This document shows positions 47,254 to 57,052 of a stretch of DNA of 64,000 nucleotides, piece by piece. The position numbers and the translations under genes were made by a program. The stretch is from Actinoplanes teichomyceticus ATCC 31121 (GTDB taxonomy: Bacteria; Actinomycetota; Actinomycetes; Mycobacteriales; Micromonosporaceae). The stretch's first letter is position 1. Each line of letters begins with the position of its first letter. The notes below the pieces were generated by a model. That model had not been told where the DNA came from. It saw only the letters and a program-made list of their open reading frames with translations, and ran no database searches. Where the stretch lies: NCBI RefSeq assembly GCF_003711105.1, contig NZ_CP023865.1, positions 7,981,001-8,045,000 on the forward strand, in the 5' to 3' direction.

Positions 47254-49107
47254 CTACCGATCGCCCCGGACGCGCAGCCCGGTCAGGATCTCGCGCAGCA
47301 CGTCGTCGCTCTTGCCGACCTTGTCGGCGGTCCAGCGCTCCTGGACGCCGACCGTGCGGCCGTCGTGCAGCAGCAGGGCCGCGTTGACCGGCACCTCCCG
47401 GTCGATCCGCACGGTGGCGATCTCCTCGAAGGCGACGTAGCGGTACCGGGCCGCCAGCTCGGCCGGCGCGGTGGCGCTCAGCAGTGCCGCCACCCGCTTC
47501 TCGCCGCCGTCGGTCGACTTGGGTGCCGGCACGAAGACGAACCCCTTGCTGAGCAGGATCAGGTCGGCGTGCGCGGCACCGTCCACCTTGACGTTCGGCA
47601 GCGCGCCGAGCACGGCGGCGCCCTGACCGGTCGCCCGGGTCTGCACCACCGTGGCGTTCTCCACCCGTACGCCCCGCTCGGCCAGGCGGGCCCGGGCCTC
47701 GTCCAGGGTCTCCGGCGCGACGGCGAGCTTGGCGATCTCGGTGAGGTCGACGCCCTCGCCGTCGCGGTCGACCAGTCGGGCCGGCCGCGACCACGAGTGC
47801 TGCCAGCGGGCCGTGCCGGAGCGCACCGCGGCCAGCCCGAGCAGGTCGTCCATCACGCCGGCGAACCCGGCGGCCGCCTCGTGGCGGGGCGACCCGGGCA
47901 GGAACTCGGCCGCCAGCTCACCCAGCCGACCCGCCTCGACCAGGGCGAACACCTCGGCCAGCCCGGCCTGCGGAACACCGGCGAGGCGGGCCGCGCTGCG
48001 GAACACCCGGTCGGCGCGGTGCTGCATCATCATGGTCATCGACGCGGCGGTGAAGTCGGCCCAGGGCAGCACGGTACGCGTACCGAAATCGACGACCTCG
48101 TGTTGCAGCGCCATCCCGGCCGCCTCGACGGCGGGCAGCAGCACGGTGGCCGGCCGGGCGTCCACCGCGTGCGGGGTCCGGGGCGCGCCCCGCATCGCGG
48201 CGATCCGCTCGCCGATCGCCGGGTGGCTGTCCCAGCGTGACGTCTCGTCGGACGGCTCGCGGTCGCGCATCCGGGCCAGCTCGTCGGTCCGGGCCCGGTA
48301 CAGCTGCGCGAAGCCGCCGAACACGTCGTCCGGCGCGTACCCGAGCTCCCAGCCGTAGGCGATGTACCGTCCGAAGTAGAGGTCCCAGGCCGCGTCCACC
48401 ACCGGCAGCTCCCGCATCGCGGAGACCGCCGCGTCCACCCCGGCCAGCCGCACCGAGGCCAGGTCGGCCTCCAGCTCCTGGCGACGCGCGACCGCGTTGC
48501 TGACCAGCTGGTACAACCAGCCGTAGGCCTTGAAGACCCAGCCGAACACGTTCCACCTGCCGACCCGGTCGAGGGTCTCGTGCATGGCCAGGCGGCCGCG
48601 GTAGGTGACCGCGGACAGCCGGGTGTGCGCGCCGGAGTAGTGCCCCAGCTCGTGGGCGAGCACCGCGCGGAGCTGGTCCACGTCGAACGTCTGCAGCAGC
48701 GGCATGCCGATGTAGAGCCGGCGTGTCCCGCCGATCAGGCCGAGCAGCCTGGTGTCCTCGCTGACCGCGGCGTTCACCTCGGGGACCAGCCGGATCTCGT
48801 CGGGCGCCCGGGTGCCCACCTCGGCGGCCAGGCCGCGGACCTGCTGCCACAGCTCGGGCGCCTGCTCCGGCGTGACGATCAGGCCGTGCGGGTGCCCGGG
48901 CCTGGCCCGGACCGCCCGCCACAGGCCGGCCAGCACCGCGGCGACCGCGGCGATCAGCAGATAGCTCAGCTTGGCCGCGCCGACGCCGTGCGCGTGCTGC
49001 CAGATCTCGAAGATCAACCAGCCCACCAGCGCCAGCTGGAGCAGTCCGAGCAGATAGAAACCGGCCAGCATGACGACCGAGACAACCGCGCGCAGCGCAG
49101 TGGGCAT
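47254..49107 (-). CDS. M48 family metalloprotease, membrane-bound
   Basis: 617 residues from ATG 49107 (GGGGGAG upstream). Two N-terminal TM helices (about 8-33 and 46-65), then the zinc-protease core HELGH (His152-Glu153-His156) with 'EVNAAVSEDTRLLGLIGGTR' before it and the third ligand region 'RRQELEADLASVRLAG'. The C-terminal ~330 residues ('SHPAIGERIAAMRG' onwards) are a poorly conserved soluble part. Resembles HtpX-type membrane quality-control proteases. Ends 10 bases upstream of the mtnA start, so mtnA may be co-transcribed. Confidence 0.9.
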   Translation of the reverse strand: MPTALRAVVSVVMLAGFYLLGLLQLALVGWLIFEIWQHAHGVGAAKLSYLLIAAVAAVLAGLWRAVRARPGHPHGLIVTPEQAPELWQQVRGLAAEVGTRAPDEIRLVPEVNAAVSEDTRLLGLIGGTRRLYIGMPLLQTFDVDQLRAVLAHELGHYSGAHTRLSAVTYRGRLAMHETLDRVGRWNVFGWVFKAYGWLYQLVSNAVARRQELEADLASVRLAGVDAAVSAMRELPVVDAAWDLYFGRYIAYGWELGYAPDDVFGGFAQLYRARTDELARMRDREPSDETSRWDSHPAIGERIAAMRGAPRTPHAVDARPATVLLPAVEAAGMALQHEVVDFGTRTVLPWADFTAASMTMMMQHRADRVFRSAARLAGVPQAGLAEVFALVEAGRLGELAAEFLPGSPRHEAAAGFAGVMDDLLGLAAVRSGTARWQHSWSRPARLVDRDGEGVDLTEIAKLAVAPETLDEARARLAERGVRVENATVVQTRATGQGAAVLGALPNVKVDGAAHADLILLSKGFVFVPAPKSTDGGEKRVAALLSATAPAELAARYRYVAFEEIATVRIDREVPVNAALLLHDGRTVGVQERWTADKVGKSDDVLREILTGLRVRGDR

Positions 49108-49427
49108 CGCGTTCTTCTCCCCCTGGATGCCCCCGGGCCCACCGGCGGCGCAGGGACGATACCGATGTGAATCTTTATTGAGCAAGCCCGCTGTGACACG
49201 CGCCCGGACCTCCGGGAAGGCCGATCCCGGCGTGGCCGTTCCGCCGCCTGCCCGGGATCGATCCGGCGCCGGGCGACCAGGCGCGGGACGACCCGGTGTC
49301 CGCGGCGCGGCGGTCGGTGCCGCACCCGGCCTTCGCGCCGGGGCTGGGGTGGGCGGGCGCGCGAGTTCGCGCGGGCGCGTCGCGCGGTACGGGCCTCTCC
49401 CGGCTGATCCGGCCTAGTCTGGGCGGC
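49108..49427. other. Divergent promoter region, M48 protease and PHP gene
   Basis: About 320 bases with no convincing gene. It must carry the promoters of two divergent genes. No hairpin or palindrome stood out. Confidence 0.45.
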
Positions 49428-50486
49428 ATGGCATCCCGTGACCCGGTCGCCGACCTGCGGCGCATCGCGTTCCTGCTGGAGCGGGCGAACGAGGCGACCT
49501 ACCGGGTGCGGGCGTTCCGGTCGGCGGCCGCGACGGTGGCCGGGACGCCGCACGAGGAGCTGGTCGAGCGGGCCCAAGCCGGCACCCTGGCGAAACTGGC
49601 GGGGGTCGGCGAGGTGACCGCCCGCTGCGTGAGCGAGTCGCTGGCCGGGCAGGAGCCGGTCTACCTGCGCCGGCTGCTCAGCACCGAGGGCGCCGACCTG
49701 CCGGCCGCCGCGGCGGCGCTGCGGGAGGCGCTGCGCGGCGACTGCCACGTGCACTCGGACTGGTCGGACGGGGGCTCGCCGATCGAGGAGATGGCGCTGG
49801 CCGCGGCGCAGCTGGGTCACGAGTACTTCGTGCTCACCGACCACTCGCCGCGGCTCACCGTGGCCCGGGGCCTGACCGCCGACCGGCTGCGCCGCCAGCT
49901 CGACCACGTGGCACGGCTGAACGAGCAGCTGCCCGCCGGCTTCCGGATCCTCACCGGCATCGAGGTGGACATCCTGGAGGACGGCTCGCTGGACCAGTCC
50001 GACGAGCTGCTCGCCCGGCTGGACGTGGTGGTCGGCTCGGTGCACAGCAGGTTGCGCGACGACTCGGCCCGGATGACCCGGCGGATGCTGGCCGCGATCG
50101 CCAACCCGCACCTGGACATCCTGGGGCACATGACCGGGCGCAAGGTGGCCGCGGCCGGGGCCGGCGACGCCGCGCACCGGTCCGTGCGGACCCGCCCGCC
50201 GAGCACCTTCGACCTGGACGAGGTGCTGGCCGCGTGCGTCGAGCACGACAAGGCCGTGGAGATCAATTCCCGGCCGGACCGGCTGGACCCGCCGAAGCGG
50301 ATGCTGACCGTCGCGGTCGAGGCCGGCTGCCGGTTCAGCATCGACACCGACGCGCACGCCCCGGGCCAGCTGGACTGGCTGGGCCACGGCTGCGAGCGGG
50401 CGGCGCTGTGCGGGGTCGGCCCCGATCGGGTGGTGAACACCTGGCCGGCCGACCGCCTGCTGGACTGGACCGGCGCACACGGTTGA
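49428..50486 (+). CDS. PHP-domain phosphoesterase with helix-hairpin-helix (PolX-like C-terminal type)
   Basis: 352 residues from ATG 49428. N-terminal ~100 residues resemble the PolX HhH region ('RIAFLLERANEATYRVRAFR', 'LAGVGEVTARCVSE'). The PHP metal sites follow: 'CHVHSDWSDGG' (His107, His109), 'FVLTDHSPRL', 'GIEVDIL', 'VVGSVHS', 'LDILGHMTG' and 'SIDTDAHAPGQL'. No polymerase palm is present, so it is a PHP phosphoesterase, not a full PolX. Role in DNA repair or nucleotide metabolism is inferred. Confidence 0.92.
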   Translation: MASRDPVADLRRIAFLLERANEATYRVRAFRSAAATVAGTPHEELVERAQAGTLAKLAGVGEVTARCVSESLAGQEPVYLRRLLSTEGADLPAAAAALREALRGDCHVHSDWSDGGSPIEEMALAAAQLGHEYFVLTDHSPRLTVARGLTADRLRRQLDHVARLNEQLPAGFRILTGIEVDILEDGSLDQSDELLARLDVVVGSVHSRLRDDSARMTRRMLAAIANPHLDILGHMTGRKVAAAGAGDAAHRSVRTRPPSTFDLDEVLAACVEHDKAVEINSRPDRLDPPKRMLTVAVEAGCRFSIDTDAHAPGQLDWLGHGCERAALCGVGPDRVVNTWPADRLLDWTGAHG

Positions 50487-50529
50487 ATTCGGCCGCCCCA
50501 AGGGCCGGAACATCTCATAGGGTCGGGCG

Positions 50530-52200
50530 GTGGGACAGATTGACGAACTCGCCAACCGATACGTCGACGAATGGGCCGAGCTGAATCCGACCGGCGCCAC
50601 CGCGGCCGGCATCTCGGGCTACGACGACAAGACCGACGACCTCTCGCCGGAGGGCTTCGCGGCCCGGGCGCAGCTGGTCCGCCGTACCGTCAACGACCTC
50701 GATCTGCTGGAGCCGGAGCACGAGTCCGAGCAGGTCGCCAAGGACGCGATGATGGAGCGGCTCGGCCTGGAGCTGGCTCGCCACGACGCCGGCTACACCG
50801 CCACCGACGTCAGCGTGATTTCCAGCGGCCTGCACGAGATCCGGATGGCGTTCGACGTGATGCCGACCGAGGGCGAGCAGGCGGTGGCCAACATCGCCGC
50901 CCGGCTCAACGCCCTCCCGGGCGCGCTCGAGGGCTACCGCCGCACCCTGCTGGACGGCGCCGACCGGGGCCTGATCAGTGCCCGGGCGCAGCTGGTGGCG
51001 GTCGCCGAGCAGTGCGACGCGTGGACCGACCCGGGTCGGGACAACTTCTTCCAGGGCCTGGCCGACCGGCTGGACGCGACCGGCGCCCTCGCCGCCGAAC
51101 TGCGCCGGGGAGCCGCCGCGGCCACCACGGCCACCGCGGACTTCGGCCGCTTCCTGCGCGACGAGCTGGCCCCGCGCGGCCGCGACAAACAGGCCGCCGG
51201 TCCGGAGCGGTACGCCCTGGCCTCGCAGTACTTCCTCGGCGCGAAGGTCGACCAGCAGGAGACCTACCTGTGGGGCTTCGAGGAGCTGCACCGCCTGGAG
51301 CGGGAGATGACGGCGGTGTCCGGGGCCATCGCCGGCCCGGGGGCCACCCTCGGCGAGGCGGTCGCCGCGCTGGACGCCGACCCGGCCCGCAACATCGCGG
51401 GCAAGGAGCGCTTCCGCGACTGGATGCAGGGGCTCTCCGACCGGGCGATCAGCGAGCTGAACGGCGTGCACTTCGACATCGAGCCGCCGGCCCTGAAGCT
51501 GGAGTGCTGCCTCACCCCGACCAGCGACGGCGGCATCTACTACACCGGTCCGAGCGAGGACTTCTCCCGTCCGGGGCGGATGTGGTGGGCGGTGCCGGAG
51601 GGCCAGGAGACGTTTTCCACGTGGCGGGAGGTGACCACCGTGTACCACGAGGGGGTGCCCGGCCATCACCTGCAGGTCAGCCAGAGCCTGCTCCGGGCCG
51701 GCACGCTCAACCGCTGGCAGCGGCTGCTGTCCTGGTGCTCCGGGCACGGCGAGGGCTGGGCGCTGTACGCCGAGCGCCTGATGGACGACCTGGGCTACCT
51801 CACCGATCCGGGCGACAGGCTCGGCATGTTGGACGCCCAGGCACTCCGTGCGGCGCGGGTCATCGTCGACATCGGCATGCACCTGGAGCTGGAGATCCCC
51901 CGGGACAACCCGTTCGGCTTCCACCCGGGCGAGCGGTGGACACCGGAGCTGGGCTGGGAGTTCCTGCGCGGGCACACCCGGGTGCCCGAGGAGGTGCTGC
52001 GCTTCGAGTGGAAGCGGTACCTGGGGTGGCCGGGGCAGGCGCCGTCGTACAAGGTCGGTGAACGGATCTGGCTGCAGGCGCGGGACGAGGCGAAGCAGCG
52101 CAAGGGCAGTGACTTCGACCTCAAGACGTTCCACCGGGACGCGCTGAACCTCGGCTCGCTCGGTCTGGACCCGCTGCGGAAGGCCCTCGCCAGAATTTGA
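50530..52200 (+). CDS. DUF885-family metallohydrolase
   Basis: 556 residues from GTG 50530. Starts MGQIDELANRYVDEWAELNP. The zinc motif 'YHEGVPGHHLQ' (His373-Glu374...His379-His380) near the middle and 'GHGEGWALYAERLMDDLGYL' with the second Glu ligand are hallmarks of DUF885, an M3-like fold of putative peptidases. 'CCLTPTSDGGIYYTGPSEDF' precedes it. No signal peptide, so cytosolic. Ends in a hairpin at 52208-52243. Confidence 0.92.
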   Translation: MGQIDELANRYVDEWAELNPTGATAAGISGYDDKTDDLSPEGFAARAQLVRRTVNDLDLLEPEHESEQVAKDAMMERLGLELARHDAGYTATDVSVISSGLHEIRMAFDVMPTEGEQAVANIAARLNALPGALEGYRRTLLDGADRGLISARAQLVAVAEQCDAWTDPGRDNFFQGLADRLDATGALAAELRRGAAAATTATADFGRFLRDELAPRGRDKQAAGPERYALASQYFLGAKVDQQETYLWGFEELHRLEREMTAVSGAIAGPGATLGEAVAALDADPARNIAGKERFRDWMQGLSDRAISELNGVHFDIEPPALKLECCLTPTSDGGIYYTGPSEDFSRPGRMWWAVPEGQETFSTWREVTTVYHEGVPGHHLQVSQSLLRAGTLNRWQRLLSWCSGHGEGWALYAERLMDDLGYLTDPGDRLGMLDAQALRAARVIVDIGMHLELEIPRDNPFGFHPGERWTPELGWEFLRGHTRVPEEVLRFEWKRYLGWPGQAPSYKVGERIWLQARDEAKQRKGSDFDLKTFHRDALNLGSLGLDPLRKALARI

Positions 52201-52638
52201 GTCATTCGGGCCTCTCCGTGCCGAAAACGGGACGGAGAGGTCCAAGATCTCGTGTTGCTGCCGCTACCCAAAGTATTTCCGTGCCTTTCCGTAATTGTTG
52301 AGGCACTTTGCGTGGGCGGCACTGCGCCCAAGACGTAACGAATCCGAAGTAGAACTCATATTCACGTCTCGTCCGCGCTACCGATACCATCTGCCCGGCA
52401 CTTGTCACGACGCTGAGGAAACCTGCGCGGACCGGGCTCCCCCATCGCCCTCCCGCTGCGGGTACAGCGCGGTCGGCGGTGCTGCGTATCCCCCGATCAG
52501 CCGAGCGAACTCTGACCCTTGGAAAGGGGTTTCTTGAGGATTTCTCGGATAGATTGACCCAGATCGGTGCGCCCGCATGGCTACGTTCAGTAGCCCCCAA
52601 TGGCCCATCGCGTGTGTGCATGGCGGAGGACGAAAGCA
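52201..52638 (+). promoter_or_regulatory. Conservon upstream region
   Basis: About 440 bases without a gene. An imperfect hairpin, CCTCTCCGTGCCG-AAAA-CGGGACGGAGAGG (52211-52240), probably terminates the DUF885 gene. The rest is comparatively AT-rich and should hold the conservon promoter; TTGACC (52554) and TACGTT (52582) are present but spaced too far apart for a standard promoter. Confidence 0.45.
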
Positions 52639-53805
52639 ATGTCAGTCTCGGTGAACAGCCGGCGAACCCGTTTACGCTCCGCCCTCGCGGTGGTGCTGAC
52701 GGTTCTGGTCCTGCTGCCGGCCGCGGGCCTGTTCCTGCGGGTCCTGCAAGAGAACTCGAAGCAGCGCGACAACACCCAGCTGGAACTGCACGGCATCGAG
52801 TACCTCTCCGCGATGTCGGCGCTGGTGACCTCGCTCGCCGAGTCGCAGTCCTCGGCCCTGCAGGGCGTCTTCGCGGAGCCGGCCTCGGTGACCGCGGCGG
52901 TGGCCCGGGTGCAGGGCGCCGACCAGCGCTACGGTGACGAGCTGGGCACCACCAGCCGCTGGACCGACCTGAAGGACAAGATCGCCAAGCTGCCCAAGGT
53001 CACCGGCTCGGCCGAGACCATCCTGCAGGCCCACATCGAGGCCGCGGACCTGACCCTGGAGCTGTACGACACCATCCGGGAGAACTCGGCGCTCGCCCGC
53101 GACCCGGAGAGCGACATCTCGTTCCTGCAGCAGACCGTGGCGGTTGACATGCCGGAGGCGGTCACCGCCGTCAGCCGGATGGGTGACCTGGCCAACATGA
53201 CCGCGGCGGCCCGGGGCCGCGCGCAGACCCAGAGCCTGACCGTCCGGTTCGGCTACCAGGCGTTGCAGGTCCAGGAGAGCACCGCCGAGCTCACCGACAA
53301 CCTCCAGGAGGCGGTCGAGGACACCGACAGCGGCACGCTCAGCGGCAACCTGGTGAGCAACCTCGACTCGTTCCGCCGCGGCGTCGAGGCCGCCAACCGT
53401 GGCGCCAACCTCGGTGGCAAGCCCAACGTGTCCACCCTGGTGACCGCGCAGTCGAGCCTGCAGACGGCGCTCAGCGCGCTCTCGACGGTGGTGCTCAAGG
53501 AGATGTCCACCCTGCTCGAGGACCGGATGGACCGCCTGAACTACCAGCGCTTCGAGGCGTTCGGCCTGCTGGCCGTCGCGCTCGTGCTGATCGCGCTGGC
53601 CGCCTTCTGGACCCGGGGCCGGGCCCGGCAGGCGCACGCCACGCCGGCCGAGCAGCCGGCCGAGAGCCGCAGCCGGGACGTCTCGGTCCAGGCCGCCGGC
53701 GCCAACGGCAACCCGTACGGCGGCGGCTCGTACGACTCGGCCCCCCACTACGGCGAGGTCCCCAACTACGGCGGCGGGCGGGAGCGTTCCGGTGCTCTTC
53801 GGTAA
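52639..53805 (+). CDS. Sensor-like membrane protein heading the conservon
   Basis: 388 residues from ATG 52639 (GGAGG nine bases upstream). TM1 at about 14-34, a ~275-residue all-helical extracytoplasmic region rich in Leu/Ala/Ser/Thr (for example 'TLQ..ELHGIEYLSAMSALV', 'MGDLANMTAAARGRAQTQSL'), TM2 at about 309-329, and a Gly/Tyr/Ser-rich cytoplasmic tail ('YGGGSYDSAPHYGEVPNYGG'). It resembles the NIT (nitrate/nitrite-sensing) region of CvnA-type kinases but has no kinase domain. Its last 14 bases overlap cvnA, so the two are coupled. Likely a receptor subunit for the conservon (inference). Confidence 0.8.
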   Translation: MSVSVNSRRTRLRSALAVVLTVLVLLPAAGLFLRVLQENSKQRDNTQLELHGIEYLSAMSALVTSLAESQSSALQGVFAEPASVTAAVARVQGADQRYGDELGTTSRWTDLKDKIAKLPKVTGSAETILQAHIEAADLTLELYDTIRENSALARDPESDISFLQQTVAVDMPEAVTAVSRMGDLANMTAAARGRAQTQSLTVRFGYQALQVQESTAELTDNLQEAVEDTDSGTLSGNLVSNLDSFRRGVEAANRGANLGGKPNVSTLVTAQSSLQTALSALSTVVLKEMSTLLEDRMDRLNYQRFEAFGLLAVALVLIALAAFWTRGRARQAHATPAEQPAESRSRDVSVQAAGANGNPYGGGSYDSAPHYGEVPNYGGGRERSGALR

Positions 53806-56800
53806 GTTCCGCATCCTGGGCAAACTGGCCCTGTTGGTGCTCGTGCCGCTGGTGGGTGTGCTCGCCCTGACGGTGCCGATCATCTACAACCGTGCCGACG
53901 CGGCCAGCACCGCCCAGAAGACCTCCGACAGCGTCCAGCTGGCCAGCCGGGTCAGCACCGCCATCCTGGAGCTCCAGGAGGAGCGCCTGCTCTCGGTGGG
54001 TTACCGGCTGGGCCTGGTGGACCAGCCCACCCTGGTGGTGCAGGCCGCGGAGAGCAGCGAGAAGGTCGCCGAGCTGCTCGACACCGAGGAGGGCGGCGAC
54101 CTGCCGCCGGGGCTGCGCCGCGCGGTCATCCTGGCCACCAAGCTGAACAGCACCCGGCAGAACGTGCTCAACAAGCTGATCCAGCCGCAGGACATCGTCA
54201 CCGACTACACCAACGTGATCACGCCGATCGTGGACGGGCTGAGCCTGGCCAGCCACGCCGACCTGACCACCGCGGTCGGCCAGCAGGTCTTCGCCCTCGA
54301 ACGGTCGATGCTCTCCGACGACCTGATCAGCCAGGCCTCGTGCTACCTGGTTACCGCCGCGGTGCTGAGCCGGTCGAAGGACGCGCCGACCCGCCGGGGC
54401 GCCACTCAGCTGCTGACGCTGTTCAGCCAGTCGTTCAGCCAGATCCAGTCGATCATCACGTCGTCGAAGCCGTACTTCACCGAGTCGCAGTACAAGCTCT
54501 ACCTGAGCACCCAGGACGCGTTCCAGTCCCGGGTGGGCTCGGAGTTCACCGCCCTGCTGGCGCAGGACCCGACCAAGGCCCTGCGGAGCCTGAACATCCG
54601 GACGCTGTTCCCGTCGCTGGAATCGGTCATGGTTCTCGGTGGTTTCGTCGAGAAGCGCGTGGCCAAGGACGTGGACGTCGCGGTGAACGAGAACCGGGAC
54701 AGCGCCATCCAGCAGGCGACCATCGTCGGTGGCGGCGCGCTGCTGCTGCTGATCCTGGTGGTCACCCTCTCGATCTTCATGGCCCGCGCGGTCGCCCGCC
54801 CGCTGCGGCGTCTGACCCTCTCCGCCGACCGCATCGCCCGCGCCGCCGAGGCGGAGCTGGAGCGGGTGGCCGACGACGAGTCCGAGGCCCAGGTACGCCC
54901 GATCCGGCTCGACCCGGTCGACGTCGAGGCCCAGGACGAGATCGGCGACCTGGCCCGCGCGTTCGACCGGGTGCAGACCACCGCCGCCCGGCTGGTGGAG
55001 CGCCAGGTGCTCGGCCGCCGTAACGTCGCCCAGATGTTCGGCCACGTCGGCCGGCGTACCCAGAACCTGGTCGGCCGCCAGCTGTCGCTGATCGACTCGC
55101 TGGAGCGCCGGGAGACCGACAGCGACCGCCTGCGCGAGCTGTACCGCCTGGACCACATGTCCAGCCGTCTGCGCCGGAACGCGTCCGCGCTGGTCGTGCT
55201 CTCCGGTGGGGCCGGCGCGAACGAGCACATGGCGCCGCTGCCGCTGTCCGACGTGGTACGTCTGGCGCTCGGTGAGATCGAGGACTACACCCGTGTCGAG
55301 GTGGAGGTCCCCGAGGAGATCGTCGTGGTGCCGGCCATCCTGGCCGACCTCACGCTGCTGCTCGCCGAGCTGCTGGAGAACGCCACCACGTTCTCCCCGC
55401 CGCACACCACCGTCACGGTCAGCGCGGAGGAGCTGCGCGGCGGTGCCCGTCTCGCGATCATCGACCACGGCCTGGGTCTCGCCCCGGAGCGGCTGGCCGA
55501 GGAGAACGCGCGACTGACCCGCCGTGAGCGGCTCGACCTGGCCCCCACCGAGGTGCTCGGTCTGTTCGTGGTCGGCCGCCTGGCCCGCCGGCACGGCATC
55601 GAGATCACCCTCACCGACACCCCGGACGGCGGTCTCACCGCCTGGGTCGACCTGAGCCCGCAGCACCTGATCGGCCGGGTGGAGAGCCTGGTCGCCGCGG
55701 GCGCCCCGGCCCCGCCGGCGGTGCCGTCGTCCCCGGTGGCGCCGCAGATCCCGGCGATGCCCGACGTGATGAGCGGCGCGCTGCGCGGCAACACCGCCGA
55801 GGTGGCCATCGCCAGCACCGCGATCCGCACGGTGCCGGGCAGCCAGCAGCCGTTCGACCCGAACGTGCTGAACCGGGCCACGCAGACGCTGGAGTCGGTC
55901 CCGTCGTGGAACGCGTTCGCGCCGGCGGCGACCCCGCCGGCCGGTGACGACCCGTACGCCGGCCAGCCGGTCTACGACGCCGAGCCGGTGTACTCGCCGG
56001 GCGTGGCGTACCAGGAGCCGGCCGCGCCGTACCGCCAGCCGGACCCGGCACTTGCCTACAACAGCGGCATCCCGGTCGCCGGCCGGGTCCCGGCCGCGCT
56101 GCCCGAGCTGCCCGCCGCCGGACCGGCCGCCTGGGGCAACGAGCCGGCGCTGCCGGCCGCCCCGGCCTGGAACACCCCGGCGGCGGCGGACACCAACTGG
56201 AACACCCCGGCAGCGGCGGACACCAACTGGAACACCCCGGCGGCGGCCGAGGGCGGCTGGAACACCCCGGCGGCGGCCGAGCCGTGGGGCAGCCCGGCCG
56301 TGGACACGCCGGCCGCCTCGGCCGGCGTCCCGGACCGGAGCACCCCGCCTCCCGGGCCGGTCGCCGAGGCCCCGGTGATCGCGCCGAGCAGCGGCAACAA
56401 GCCGCTGCGGCGCCGGGTGCCGGGCAGCCAGCTGCCGGTGGACCCCGGTCCCAAGCAGCACGCCGCGGCCCCGTCCCAGGACGACGCGCTGGCCGCCCGC
56501 GCCGCCTTCGACGCGTTCGAGGCCGGTGTCACCCGGGCGCACGAGACCAGCACGTCGCTGCCGGCGCCGGACTTCTCCGGCGGCCAGTGGAACGTGCCGG
56601 CCGCCGAGCCGGCGCAGGCCGCCACCCCGGCCGCCGAGCCGGCGCAGTGGAACACCCCGGCCCCGGAGCCGGCCGCCGAGCCCGTCGGGTGGAACGTGCC
56701 GGCGCCGCGTACCGCTCCGGAGGCCGCCCCGCAGTGGAACGTGCCGGCGCCCGAGACGACCACGCCCCAGTGGAACGTCCCGGCGCCCGAGCCGGCCCGG

Positions 56801-57052
56801 TCGTCGGAGTGGGACGCCCCCGCTCCGGCCGCCGTGCCGGCCCCGCCCCCGCCGTCCGGTGGTGGCGCTCCGTTGACTCGTCGCGTGCCGGGTGCCACCC
56901 TGCCGCGGGACGAGCCGAACCGTCCGATCGCCCCGCCGGCTCCGGCCCAGCTGGACCCGGAGGCGGCCCGAGCTCTGATGGATCAGTTCGAGTACGGCGT
57001 CGCACTCGCCCTGAATGAAACTCAGCCACAACCCGAGGGACAACCGCGATGA
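53792..57052 (+). CDS. cvnA: Conservon sensor histidine kinase-like protein, NIT domain (CvnA)
   Basis: 1086 residues from GTG 53792. TM1 at about 10-32, extracytoplasmic NIT-type helical domain (about 50-300), TM2 at about 309-331, HAMP ('ARAVARPLRRLTLSADRIA'), a DHp-like segment with 'LDHMSSRLRRNA' (His455) and a HATPase domain with N box 'ELLENATTF' (Asn530) and G1 'DHGLGL' (Asp558). C-terminal ~450 residues are Pro/Ala-rich and disordered, with WNTP/WNVP repeats. The C-terminus ends 'LMDQFEYGVALALNE'. CvnA proteins signal to Roadblock/GTPase partners rather than a normal response regulator. The stop overlaps cvnB (ATGA). Confidence 0.93.
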   Translation: MLFGKFRILGKLALLVLVPLVGVLALTVPIIYNRADAASTAQKTSDSVQLASRVSTAILELQEERLLSVGYRLGLVDQPTLVVQAAESSEKVAELLDTEEGGDLPPGLRRAVILATKLNSTRQNVLNKLIQPQDIVTDYTNVITPIVDGLSLASHADLTTAVGQQVFALERSMLSDDLISQASCYLVTAAVLSRSKDAPTRRGATQLLTLFSQSFSQIQSIITSSKPYFTESQYKLYLSTQDAFQSRVGSEFTALLAQDPTKALRSLNIRTLFPSLESVMVLGGFVEKRVAKDVDVAVNENRDSAIQQATIVGGGALLLLILVVTLSIFMARAVARPLRRLTLSADRIARAAEAELERVADDESEAQVRPIRLDPVDVEAQDEIGDLARAFDRVQTTAARLVERQVLGRRNVAQMFGHVGRRTQNLVGRQLSLIDSLERRETDSDRLRELYRLDHMSSRLRRNASALVVLSGGAGANEHMAPLPLSDVVRLALGEIEDYTRVEVEVPEEIVVVPAILADLTLLLAELLENATTFSPPHTTVTVSAEELRGGARLAIIDHGLGLAPERLAEENARLTRRERLDLAPTEVLGLFVVGRLARRHGIEITLTDTPDGGLTAWVDLSPQHLIGRVESLVAAGAPAPPAVPSSPVAPQIPAMPDVMSGALRGNTAEVAIASTAIRTVPGSQQPFDPNVLNRATQTLESVPSWNAFAPAATPPAGDDPYAGQPVYDAEPVYSPGVAYQEPAAPYRQPDPALAYNSGIPVAGRVPAALPELPAAGPAAWGNEPALPAAPAWNTPAAADTNWNTPAAADTNWNTPAAAEGGWNTPAAAEPWGSPAVDTPAASAGVPDRSTPPPGPVAEAPVIAPSSGNKPLRRRVPGSQLPVDPGPKQHAAAPSQDDALAARAAFDAFEAGVTRAHETSTSLPAPDFSGGQWNVPAAEPAQAATPAAEPAQWNTPAPEPAAEPVGWNVPAPRTAPEAAPQWNVPAPETTTPQWNVPAPEPARSSEWDAPAPAAVPAPPPPSGGGAPLTRRVPGATLPRDEPNRPIAPPAPAQLDPEAARALMDQFEYGVALALNETQPQPEGQPR
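56160..56815. repeat. WN[TV]P tandem repeats in the CvnA tail
   Basis: Four 30-base units encode 'NTPAAADTNW'-type decapeptides at about 56169-56288, and more dispersed WNVPAPE-type copies follow at about 56587-56815. All stay in frame. The conserved Trp-Asn in a disordered Pro/Ala background suggests short binding motifs rather than filler. Confidence 0.8.

Noticed and set aside
53495..57043. Very long minus-strand open frame (1182 codons) opposite cvnA
   Set aside because: Antisense shadow in GC-rich DNA; Arg/Gly/Val-rich with no family pattern, while the plus strand carries clear CvnA domains.
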